Shown one piece after another: positions 50,086 through 58,724 of a DNA stretch of 64,000 bases (positions within the stretch are counted from its first letter, which is position 1; the number at the start of each line of letters is the position of its first letter). The notes under the pieces are model-generated. The model was not told where the DNA came from and searched no databases. It was given only the letters and a program-made list of their open reading frames with translations. Origin of the DNA: Pseudomonadota bacterium (lineage in GTDB: Bacteria; Pseudomonadota; Gammaproteobacteria; Steroidobacterales; Steroidobacteraceae); assembly GCA_947449495.1 (NCBI GenBank), contig CANFSB010000001.1, forward strand, positions 1-64,000. Reading direction: 5' to 3'. A program made the position numbers and the translations under genes.

Positions 50086-53000
50086 ATGAAAATTCAACGG
50101 AATACCCATGCCCGTCGCAAGACGATTTCAGTTCATGCCAGCGTACTGGCCATTCTGGCCGGCTGCAGCATGGCGGGCACCGCCCTGGCGCAAGACAGTG
50201 AACTGACCGAAGTGATGGTGACCGGCTCGCGCATCGCCGCCACCGGCTTCAGCACGCCGACCCCCGTGACACAGCTCAACGCCGAAACACTGGAAAGACT
50301 CAACGTCACCAACCTCGGTGCCGCGATCAGCCAGCTGCCAGCCTTTAAGGCCACCAACACCCCCACCAACAACGGCTGGGGCAGCTTCAATGTCGGCGCG
50401 CAGATCGTGAACCTGCGCGGCCTGGGCGTGAACCGCAACCTGGTGCTGGTCGATGGCCGCCGCTTTGCGCCGGTCACGCGTGAAGGCACTGTCGACCTCA
50501 ACCTGATCCCCAGCGGCTTGGTTGAGCGCACCGACGTAGTCACCGGCGGCGCCTCGGCCGCCTATGGCTCCGACGCCGTCGCCGGCGCGGTCAACATCGT
50601 GCTCAACAAGAAGCTGCAGGGCCTCAAGGGCCAGGCTGACATCGGCCAGTCGCAATGGAACGACGGCACCAATTACCACGTGGCCTTGGCCGGTGGTGAC
50701 GACTTTGCGGCCGGTCGCGGCCACTTCATCGTCGGCGGCGAATACGACCGTCAGGACGGCATCGGCGATTGCTTTACACGCTCCTGGTGCGTGGGCGGTC
50801 AGGTCGTCACAAACGGCGCGGCCGGCGCCGCTGGCATTGCGGGTCAGCCTTATCTGTTGCGCAGCGATGAGGGCGGCGGCTTCCAAGCCAACCAATACGG
50901 CGTTATCAACTTCGTCAACAACGGCACAGCCGCAACGGCCGCGATCCGCGGCATGTTCGGCAATACCGGCACGACCGGTGGCGTTACCTTCAACGCCGCG
51001 GGCCAGCCGATCGCCTATACCTTGGGCAAGCCCGCTCAGGGCACCAACGCCATCGGCGGCGATGTGGTCTCGGGCATGACCACCACGCAGCTGATGGTGC
51101 CGGTCGAGCGCTACACCAGCTACGGCCATGCCGATTACAACTTCAGCGACACGCTGCACGGCTTCATCGAGGGCTCTTACGGCCATGTGGCCGGCTCGAC
51201 GCTGCAGTCGCGCTACTTCGGTACTGCTCTGCCCATCTTTACTGACAACCCGTTCATCCCCGACGCGATCCGCGCGCTGATCCCCGGCGCACCTGCCGCC
51301 ACGACAGCACCCGGTGTTGTGCGTCCCGGCACGACCGCAACCACCGGCACCTATGGCACCGGTGCCTTCAACCTGGCAGTGCTGGGTCAGCGCCGCGGCG
51401 AATCCGCTTCTTCTGCAGAGACCAAGCGCATCACCTTTGGTCTGGACGGCAAGCTGGCCGGCAGCTGGAAGTGGGACACCTACTACCAGTACGCAGAGAC
51501 CGGTCGGCATCAAGAGGTGGCCAACAATCTGGCCACCGGTGCCACTCGCGTCATCAACAAGCCCGGCAGCGGCGGCGCCAACAATGCCGGCTCGCTGGCC
51601 TATTGGTACTGGGCAACAGACGCCGTATACAACCCGGCCGATGCAGCCCTGCCGGCTGCACAGCGTCGCATCGTCTGCCGCGCCAGCATCAGCACCAATG
51701 CAGCGCTGGCCGCTGCAGCTGCAGGCTGCGTGCCCTTCAATCCCTTTGGTGGTCAGGCCTCCAAGGCAGCGCTCGATTACGTGTACCGGACGCTGACCGA
51801 AGAGATCAAGATCAGCCAGCATGTGGCCGCAGCCAACGTGCAGGGCGATGTGCTGGACCTTTGGGCCGGCCCGCTGGCCGTTGCTGCTGGTGCGGAGTAC
51901 CGCCGCGATTCCACGGCGCTGGTGCACGACACGCTGTCTAATTCGTTCGTGTATTTCCAGAACTTCGGCGCCGACTACAACGCCAAGCAGGACGTGGTCG
52001 AGGCCTATGCCGAAGCCAACCTGCCGCTGCTCAAGAATCAGCCGCTGGCACAGGATGCCTCGATCAACGCTGCCATCCGTCAGACGCAGTACAAGTTCGA
52101 CGGCTTCGGTGGCTTCAATCAGGCAGCAGCTTCGAACAAGTTCGATGCCACCGCCTGGAAGGTGGGTCTGTTGTGGGATCTGACCGACTGGGCCCGCGTA
52201 CGCGTGACCCGCTCGCAGGATATCCGTGCCCCCAACTTCAACGAGTTGTTCCAGGCCAGCGCCAGCAACTTCACGTCCTATGCCAATCCTTGGGCCAGCA
52301 ATGCTTCGCAGTTCCCGGCAGGCTTGGCAGGCGGCAACCCTTCGTTGAATCCGGAAACGGCACACACCACCACCATCGGTCTGGTGCTGCAGCCCACTTG
52401 GGACAAGGTTGGCCGCGTGCGCTTCTCGGCCGACTACTACGACATCAAGGTGGACGGCTACATCGGCGCGCCCGGTGGCCAGAACATCATCGACCGTTGC
52501 TACAAGTTCAACGAAACGAACTTCTGCGATCTGATCGGTTTTGCTACGGATGCCGCCGGCAACACCAAGGGCACACTCACCGAGATCCGCAACGCCAACG
52601 TCAACCTGCAGTGGTTGCGCACGCGCGGCATGGACTTTGAGGGTGATTACCGACTGCCACTCAACACTGTGTCTGACAGCCTCGCCGGCGACTTGAGCCT
52701 GCGACTGCTGGCCACCAAGACACTTGAAAGTTCGACCAACCTGTTCGGCGTGGTTACTAATCAGGTGGGTGCAACCGGTTCGGCCGGTGGTATCAGCCAG
52801 TGGCTGTTCAATGCCTTTGCCACTTACAGCACCGGTCCGATGTCGGCCACGCTGTCGATGCGCTACATCCCTGAAGGTCTGCTCAGCGTCACCAACATCG
52901 GGCCCGACAGCCCGCTGTACTCGACCATCGACGTGACCAAGCAGCAGACCATCGACGGTGTCGTGTATTCGCCGATCAACGACAACATCGTCAAGAGCGC

Positions 53001-53193
53001 CACCTACTTCAACTTCAACGGCAGCTACAACCTGCGTCAGGAAGGCTCCACGAAGTTGCAGGTGTTCCTGTCGGTCAACAACCTGTTCGGCAAGACCCCG
53101 CCGGCAGCGCCCAGCACCACCTACCCCACCAATCCGGTCTACTTCGACCAGATTGGCCGCTACGGTCGCATCGGCGTTCGCTTCAGCTACTAA
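50086..53193 (+). CDS. TonB-dependent receptor
   Basis: Signal peptide; plug EVMVTGSRIAATGFSTPTPVTQL, NLRGLGVNRNLVLVDGRRFAPVT, TGGASAAYGSDAVAGAVNIVLNK; C-terminal beta-strand YGRIGVRFSY. Confidence 0.96.
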   Translation: MKIQRNTHARRKTISVHASVLAILAGCSMAGTALAQDSELTEVMVTGSRIAATGFSTPTPVTQLNAETLERLNVTNLGAAISQLPAFKATNTPTNNGWGSFNVGAQIVNLRGLGVNRNLVLVDGRRFAPVTREGTVDLNLIPSGLVERTDVVTGGASAAYGSDAVAGAVNIVLNKKLQGLKGQADIGQSQWNDGTNYHVALAGGDDFAAGRGHFIVGGEYDRQDGIGDCFTRSWCVGGQVVTNGAAGAAGIAGQPYLLRSDEGGGFQANQYGVINFVNNGTAATAAIRGMFGNTGTTGGVTFNAAGQPIAYTLGKPAQGTNAIGGDVVSGMTTTQLMVPVERYTSYGHADYNFSDTLHGFIEGSYGHVAGSTLQSRYFGTALPIFTDNPFIPDAIRALIPGAPAATTAPGVVRPGTTATTGTYGTGAFNLAVLGQRRGESASSAETKRITFGLDGKLAGSWKWDTYYQYAETGRHQEVANNLATGATRVINKPGSGGANNAGSLAYWYWATDAVYNPADAALPAAQRRIVCRASISTNAALAAAAAGCVPFNPFGGQASKAALDYVYRTLTEEIKISQHVAAANVQGDVLDLWAGPLAVAAGAEYRRDSTALVHDTLSNSFVYFQNFGADYNAKQDVVEAYAEANLPLLKNQPLAQDASINAAIRQTQYKFDGFGGFNQAAASNKFDATAWKVGLLWDLTDWARVRVTRSQDIRAPNFNELFQASASNFTSYANPWASNASQFPAGLAGGNPSLNPETAHTTTIGLVLQPTWDKVGRVRFSADYYDIKVDGYIGAPGGQNIIDRCYKFNETNFCDLIGFATDAAGNTKGTLTEIRNANVNLQWLRTRGMDFEGDYRLPLNTVSDSLAGDLSLRLLATKTLESSTNLFGVVTNQVGATGSAGGISQWLFNAFATYSTGPMSATLSMRYIPEGLLSVTNIGPDSPLYSTIDVTKQQTIDGVVYSPINDNIVKSATYFNFNGSYNLRQEGSTKLQVFLSVNNLFGKTPPAAPSTTYPTNPVYFDQIGRYGRIGVRFSY

Positions 53194-53218
53194 CGCCACT
53201 GCCAGAGGACTTACGAGC

Positions 53219-53956
53219 ATGATGAGAAAACTATCACTCGCAGTCGCTGCCACGCTCCTGACGGGCGTGGCATTGGCCGCAGCACCCAAACACCCGGACT
53301 TCACGGGTGTGTGGACCAATGCTGGCGCGCCGGCCATGGGCGGCACGACTAACACCGCAGCCAATGTGGTGCTGCCAATGTTGCCGGGCCCCAAGGCGCG
53401 CGTGGATGCCTATAACAAGCTGGTACAGCCGCTGGGCGAGACGCCCGGAGGCTGGTGCCTGGGCACGGGTCTGCCGGGCTCCATGCTCGGCTCCGGTGGT
53501 TACCCGATGGAGATTCTGCAGCGCGAAGAGCAGATCAACATCGTGTACGAAGCCCACAACGAAGCTCGTCGCGTTTACTTCGGCGCGCGCAACGCGCCGC
53601 AGGAAGATCGCGTACCGGGTCGCAACGGCTATTCCACGGGGCATTGGGAAGGCGACACGTTGGTCGTCGAGACCGACAACCTGGTCGACCAGATCGACCA
53701 GCGTTTCGCCCATTCGGATGAAGCCAAGGTTGTCGAGCGCTACCACCTAGAGCCCAAGCTCGACGACAAGGGTCGTCGCGTACTGGTGGCAGACATGACA
53801 CTGACCGACCCTAAGTTCTATTCCGCGCCGGTGACGGCACAGAAGCGTTGGGCGCAGGTTCCCAATGGGCGACTGCTGCCCTATGAGTGCGCCGAAGAAG
53901 GCTGGAATGCGCGTCTTGCAGAGATCGCCAAGAAAGCCGGTGTTGCTGTTCCCTGA
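53219..53956 (+). CDS. Secreted hypothetical protein, 'YS.GHWEG.TLVVET' family (copy 2)
   Basis: Signal peptide MMRKLSLAVAATLLTGVALA; YPMEILQREEQINIVYEAHNEARRVYFGAR; YSTGHWEGDTLVVETDNL. Confidence 0.82.
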   Translation: MMRKLSLAVAATLLTGVALAAAPKHPDFTGVWTNAGAPAMGGTTNTAANVVLPMLPGPKARVDAYNKLVQPLGETPGGWCLGTGLPGSMLGSGGYPMEILQREEQINIVYEAHNEARRVYFGARNAPQEDRVPGRNGYSTGHWEGDTLVVETDNLVDQIDQRFAHSDEAKVVERYHLEPKLDDKGRRVLVADMTLTDPKFYSAPVTAQKRWAQVPNGRLLPYECAEEGWNARLAEIAKKAGVAVP

Positions 53957-53989
53957 CGGCCCACAGGGCCATTTTCCGGAGAAATTCAC

Positions 53990-54406
53990 ATGAACAAGTT
54001 CTTCATCCTTGCCAGTGGTGTTGCCTTTGCGGCGCTAGCCACCTCAGCCAGTGCGCATCACTCGGCCGTGCAGTTCGACTTCACCAAACAAGTGCCCATC
54101 AAAGGCACCGTGACGCACTTTCGCGCCATCAACCCGCACATGCAGCTGATACTGCGCGTGAAGGATGCCAAGGGCGAACACCTGGTGGAGTTCGAAGGCC
54201 ACAGCACCAACAACATGTACCGCAATGGTTACCGCAAGGGCATGGTCAACGAGGGCGATGTCATCACTGTCAACGTTGCACCGCTCAAGAACGGTGGCGA
54301 AGGCGGCTATGTGGTGTCGGCCGACTTGGCCGGTGGCACGCACTTCGGCATGGTGTCGCGCTCGCTCGACGCCGCCAAGATCCAGCAGCAGGCCGAAGGC
54401 AAGTAA
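53990..54406 (+). CDS. DUF6152-like secreted protein (copy 2)
   Basis: Signal peptide MNKFFILASGVAFAALATSASA|HHSAVQFDFTKQVPIKGTVTHFRAINPHMQLILRV. Confidence 0.85.
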   Translation: MNKFFILASGVAFAALATSASAHHSAVQFDFTKQVPIKGTVTHFRAINPHMQLILRVKDAKGEHLVEFEGHSTNNMYRNGYRKGMVNEGDVITVNVAPLKNGGEGGYVVSADLAGGTHFGMVSRSLDAAKIQQQAEGK

Positions 54407-54421
54407 GCCTTTGCGCAGGCC

Positions 54422-55027
54422 GTGACGCAGGTTCCTGCCTCCGCCGCGGCCGAGCGCAACAAACAACCTCTCCTGCAGCAGCTGTCACTGCTGCTGCCGG
54501 AGCAGGCTTCGGTGCTGGAGATCGCCTCCGGTACCGGGCAGCACGTGGCGCACTTTGCTGCGGCCCTGCCACACACGCGGTGGCAACCCACCGACGCCGA
54601 TCCCAGCCTGTTCGAATCTATCCGTCAGCGCTGTGCACATCCGCCTCTGACCAACGTACTGCCGCCGCTACCGCTGGATGTGCACCAGAGCGATTGGGGT
54701 GTCGGTCACGAGCACGACGCAGTACTGGCCATCAATCTCATCCATATCTCGCCTTGGAGCGCCACAGAGGCGCTGATGGCCGGCGCAGCAGCAGTCTTGA
54801 ATCCACACGGGCCACGGTTGCTGGTCCTGTATGGCCCCTATCTGCAAGCCGGCGTGGCCACAGCTGTCAGTAATCTGGATTTTGATGCCTCACTGCGCAG
54901 TCGCAATACACAGTGGGGCCTACGTGATTTGGATCTGGTGACGCGTGAAGCCGCCCGCCACGGCCTGCGACGACTGCTGGTGGAGCCGATGCCGGCCAAC
55001 AACCTGCTGCTGGCCTTTGCTGGCTGA
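54422..55027 (+). CDS. DUF938 family SAM-dependent methyltransferase-like protein
   Basis: GTG start; AAERNKQPLLQQL, VLEIASGTGQHVAHFAAALP, WQPTDADPSLFESI, LYGPYLQAG. Confidence 0.88.
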   Translation: MTQVPASAAAERNKQPLLQQLSLLLPEQASVLEIASGTGQHVAHFAAALPHTRWQPTDADPSLFESIRQRCAHPPLTNVLPPLPLDVHQSDWGVGHEHDAVLAINLIHISPWSATEALMAGAAAVLNPHGPRLLVLYGPYLQAGVATAVSNLDFDASLRSRNTQWGLRDLDLVTREAARHGLRRLLVEPMPANNLLLAFAG

Positions 55028-55050
55028 CAACGCAGCGCTAACCCCAGAGG

Positions 55051-56970
55051 TCAGTGCGCTTTGGGCAGTGGCACCACTTTATCGACACTGCCCACAGTCA
55101 CCGAGTGATAGCCAGAACGAGTCGTCGCATAAATACGCTGCGCAATGGGCTTACCCCAGTCGCCCTGCCCCATCAAGTCAGTGAACAAGGGCAGTACAAA
55201 CTTGCGACGACCCTGGTCACCTAAAAACGCCTCCAGCTGCGGCACAGCGGGCGAATAGCGGTTGGCAATGGCCAAGCGTAACCAGGCAAAGCGCACTTCG
55301 CTGTTATGCGTTGCAGACAGCCCCATCGCTGTGTCGAGCTCCTGCAAACGCGCAGCGGAGAGCTTGCGCGGCAAGCCCTGCAACAGATGCACCCGCTCGG
55401 CAGTGTTCCAGCCCTTCACCTCACCCAAGGCCATGGCGCCGCGCGAGACGAACTGCGCCGCCAGCGCATCGAGTTGCGCAAAGCGCGGTGACTGCGGTGC
55501 AACGGCGGTTTGCGGCAGACCGCTGTCATAGGCCCAAGCGTGAGTGTTGATGCGTGCTTCCAGCGTTGCATCAGCAGCCAACAGGTGTTCGTTAAGGTCC
55601 CGCAGGAAGCCCGCCGTGGTCTGGGGCGAAAACGCATGGCGATCGAAATAGCCGCGCAGATAGACATCAAACCGCTCGCGCCCCGCAGCGGCTTCGATGC
55701 TGCGCAGAAAGGCTGCGCCCTTCTCGTAGGCAATATCGGTCATGCCGTCATCGGGATCGCGGCCAGCCAGATCGATGTGCAGTCGCGTGTCGGCTGGGGC
55801 TTTGTCACCCAGCGAGGTCAACTCGGACTGCAAGCTCTGCCAACCCAATTGCCGCAGCATCAGCGCCGCGTCCGGTCCGTAGACGCGCTCCATGATGCGA
55901 TTCTCGAAGTAAGTGGTGAAGCCTTCGTTGAGCCAGAAGTCCGACCACGTAGCGTTGGTCACCAGATTGCCCGACCAGCTGTGCGCCAGTTCATGAGCCA
56001 CCAGACTGACCAGCGACTTGTCGCCGGCCAGGATGGTGGGCGTGGCAAAGGTCAGACGCGGGTTTTCCATGCCGCCGAACGGAAACGACGGCGGCAGCAC
56101 CAACAAGTCGTAGCGGCCCCAGCGATACGGGCCATACAAAGACTCGGCGGCCTCGACCATACGCTCCACGTCTTCAAGCTCTGCGGCCGCGGCATCCAGC
56201 ATGACCGGCTCGGTATACACGCCCGTGCGCTGACCCAATGGCTTGAACTGGATGTCACCAATGGCAATGGCGATCAGATAGGGCGCCACCGGCTTATCCA
56301 TCGCAAAGCGCCACACGCGCCCACCCTCAACGCGCTCGCCTTCGGGGGTCTGCTGCTCGGCGCTCATCACGACGCGCAGCGGTTCGGGAGCAGTGATTTT
56401 GGCAGTCCATGTCTGGCGGATGCCGGGGCTGTCCTGAGTGGGCACCCACGTACGCGTCAAGATGGCTTCGCCCTGACTAAACAGATAAGGATGCTGTTTA
56501 CCCGCCGTCTGGGCGGGCGTTAGCCATTGCAGCGCGGCGGCGTTGGGGCTGGTGCGATAGCGCACTGTGATACGGCGAGCATTGCCGACAGTGACGGTGA
56601 GCTTGGCGCCCAATACCGCGTCTGGCTGCGCAAGCACCCAAGGCAGCGCTTTTCCTGCCGCGTCTTGGATTGCCTCAATGTCCAGATCTCGTGTGTCGAG
56701 CAGCACTTCGGTAACACCGGGCTGAACATCCAGATCTAGTGACGCAGTGCCGGCCAAGGTCTTGGCGGCAAAGTCCGCCGTCAGATCCAGATCCACATGC
56801 TGCACGCGTGCCGACAACGGCTGGGCATAGGAGTGCACATCGCGCGCCGTTTCGTCAGCCAGTACCGGCGCCACCTGACGGGTCGGTGGGACCGAACTTG
56901 GGGACTTGCCAGTGCAGGCAGCAAGCAAGGCACAGGCAATCAAGGGCAACAGACGCAAGAGTGTCGGCAT
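55051..56970 (-). CDS. M1-family metallopeptidase (aminopeptidase N/LTA4-hydrolase-like), lipoprotein
   Basis: Lipobox LLAAC; FGGMENPRLTFATP, HELAHSWSGNLVTNATWSDFWLNEGFTTYFE. Confidence 0.93.
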   Translation of the reverse strand: MPTLLRLLPLIACALLAACTGKSPSSVPPTRQVAPVLADETARDVHSYAQPLSARVQHVDLDLTADFAAKTLAGTASLDLDVQPGVTEVLLDTRDLDIEAIQDAAGKALPWVLAQPDAVLGAKLTVTVGNARRITVRYRTSPNAAALQWLTPAQTAGKQHPYLFSQGEAILTRTWVPTQDSPGIRQTWTAKITAPEPLRVVMSAEQQTPEGERVEGGRVWRFAMDKPVAPYLIAIAIGDIQFKPLGQRTGVYTEPVMLDAAAAELEDVERMVEAAESLYGPYRWGRYDLLVLPPSFPFGGMENPRLTFATPTILAGDKSLVSLVAHELAHSWSGNLVTNATWSDFWLNEGFTTYFENRIMERVYGPDAALMLRQLGWQSLQSELTSLGDKAPADTRLHIDLAGRDPDDGMTDIAYEKGAAFLRSIEAAAGRERFDVYLRGYFDRHAFSPQTTAGFLRDLNEHLLAADATLEARINTHAWAYDSGLPQTAVAPQSPRFAQLDALAAQFVSRGAMALGEVKGWNTAERVHLLQGLPRKLSAARLQELDTAMGLSATHNSEVRFAWLRLAIANRYSPAVPQLEAFLGDQGRRKFVLPLFTDLMGQGDWGKPIAQRIYATTRSGYHSVTVGSVDKVVPLPKAH

Positions 56971-57022
56971 GTTTGTCTTCCCACAGGTGCGTTACAACGC
57001 ACGGCTGCCGTACTCTAGCGAA

Positions 57023-57964
57023 ATGACAGACCTAATGCGCCCCGTCGCGCTGGACATCCAGAGCCTGAGCAAGACCTATAAAGCCGGTCACCACGCCCTG
57101 CGTAACATCAGCCTGCAGATCCCACGCGGCGAAATATTCGCCCTGCTAGGCCCCAACGGGGCCGGCAAAACCACCCTCATCGGCATTGCCTGCGGACTGG
57201 TCAATGCCACCAGCGGCAGCATCCACATCGAAGGCCATAATGTGGCCAGCGAGTTTCGCACCGCACGCAAACTGGTCGGTCTGGTCCCCCAAGAATTGAC
57301 CACCGAAGCCTTCGAAACCGTCCAAGCCGCAGTCGCGCACAGCCGGGGCCTATTCGGTCTGCAGCCAAATCCGTCCAAGCTCGAACAGGTGCTGCGCAGT
57401 TTGGCGCTGTGGGACAAGCGCGACACACGCGTCTCGCAACTATCAGGCGGCATGAAGCGTCGCGTGTTGATCGCCAAGGCCTTGGTGCATGAACCGCGCG
57501 TGTTGTTTTTGGATGAGCCTTCAGCGGGTGTTGATGTTGAACTGCGTCGCGACATTTGGAATGTGGTGCGTGGCCTGCGTGATCAAGGGGTGACCATCCT
57601 GCTGACTACGCACTACATCGAAGAAGCCGAGCAGATCGCCGATCGCGTCGGCGTAATCAACAAAGGCGAACTGGTGCTGGTCGAGGAAACACACTCCCTG
57701 ATACGACGCATGGGTCAGCGCCAGCTGGTGTTGAATCTGGTGTCGCCATTACAGCAGTTGCCTGCAGCATTGGCCCCGTGGGCCCCTGCACTGTCCGCAG
57801 ACGGCCTCTCCCTTCGTTGCAACTTTGCCCAAGACATCAGCGGCACCGAAACCGCTCTGCTACTGCAGACACTCAGTAGCGCAGCCATTGCAGTACGGGA
57901 CCTGCAAACGCAGCAGAGCTCACTAGAGGAAATCTTCGTACAACTGGTGCGGAGCAAGTCATGA
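57023..57964 (+). CDS. ABC transporter ATP-binding protein (ABC-2 type)
   Basis: FALLGPNGAGKTTLIGIACGL, QLSGGMKRRVLIAKALVHEPRVLFLDEPSAGVD. Start at MTDLMRPVAL inferred. Confidence 0.94.
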   Translation: MTDLMRPVALDIQSLSKTYKAGHHALRNISLQIPRGEIFALLGPNGAGKTTLIGIACGLVNATSGSIHIEGHNVASEFRTARKLVGLVPQELTTEAFETVQAAVAHSRGLFGLQPNPSKLEQVLRSLALWDKRDTRVSQLSGGMKRRVLIAKALVHEPRVLFLDEPSAGVDVELRRDIWNVVRGLRDQGVTILLTTHYIEEAEQIADRVGVINKGELVLVEETHSLIRRMGQRQLVLNLVSPLQQLPAALAPWAPALSADGLSLRCNFAQDISGTETALLLQTLSSAAIAVRDLQTQQSSLEEIFVQLVRSKS

Positions 57965-58722
57965 ATATCGAAGCAATCAAAGCCATCTATCGCTTCGAGA
58001 TGGCGCGCACTTTTCGCACCATGGTGCAAAGCATCTTGGCACCGGTGCTGACCACATCCCTTTATTTCATCGTCTTTGGTGCGGCTATCGGCAGCCGTAT
58101 GACCGGCATCGGCGAGGTGTCCTACGGCGCCTTTATCGTGCCGGGTTTGATCATGCTGTCGGTGCTGACCGAAAGCATCGGCAACGCCTCATTCGGCATA
58201 CACATGCCCAAGTGGTCGGGCACCATCTTTGAGCTGCTCTCTGCACCGGTCTCAACCACTGAGATCGTGCTGGGCTATGTCGGCGCGGCAACCACCAAGT
58301 CAGTGATGATCGGTCTGGTCATCTTGGCAACTTCCACGCTGTTTGTGCCGCTGCAGGTGCTCCATCCGGGATGGATGCTGCTGATGCTGTTGGTCACCGC
58401 TTTTGCCTTCAGCTTGTTTGGTTTCATGCTGGGCATCTGGGCCACCAGCTGGGAAAAGCTCACCATCGTGCCCAGCCTGGTGATTACACCGCTGGCCTTC
58501 CTCGGCGGCAGTTTTTACTCGCTGGACGTGCTGCCGCCGCTGTGGCGCACGGTCACGCTATTTAATCCGGTGGTGTATCTGGTCAGCACGTTCCGTTGGT
58601 GCTTCCACGGCAAAGCCGACGTGAACTTAATTGGCAGCATCGCATTCATTGCTGCCTTCGTGGCCCTATGTCTTGCCATCACCACCTGGATGATCCGCAG
58701 CGGCTGGCGCCTGCGCAGCTGA
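57961..58722 (+). CDS. ABC-2 type transporter permease
   Basis: Overlaps ATPase stop; RTMVQSILAPVLTTSLYFIVFGAAIGSRM, multiple TM segments, PLAFLGGSFYSLDVLPPLWRTVTLFNPVVYLVSTFRW. Confidence 0.93.
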   Translation: MNIEAIKAIYRFEMARTFRTMVQSILAPVLTTSLYFIVFGAAIGSRMTGIGEVSYGAFIVPGLIMLSVLTESIGNASFGIHMPKWSGTIFELLSAPVSTTEIVLGYVGAATTKSVMIGLVILATSTLFVPLQVLHPGWMLLMLLVTAFAFSLFGFMLGIWATSWEKLTIVPSLVITPLAFLGGSFYSLDVLPPLWRTVTLFNPVVYLVSTFRWCFHGKADVNLIGSIAFIAAFVALCLAITTWMIRSGWRLRS

Positions 58723-58724
58723 GG

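Noticed and set aside
50128-53394. 1088-aa ORF antisense to the TonB receptor
   Set aside because: Lies opposite a clear TonB receptor gene. Long antisense frames are expected from GC-rich codon bias. Its protein is low-complexity Val/Gly/Ala with no domain.
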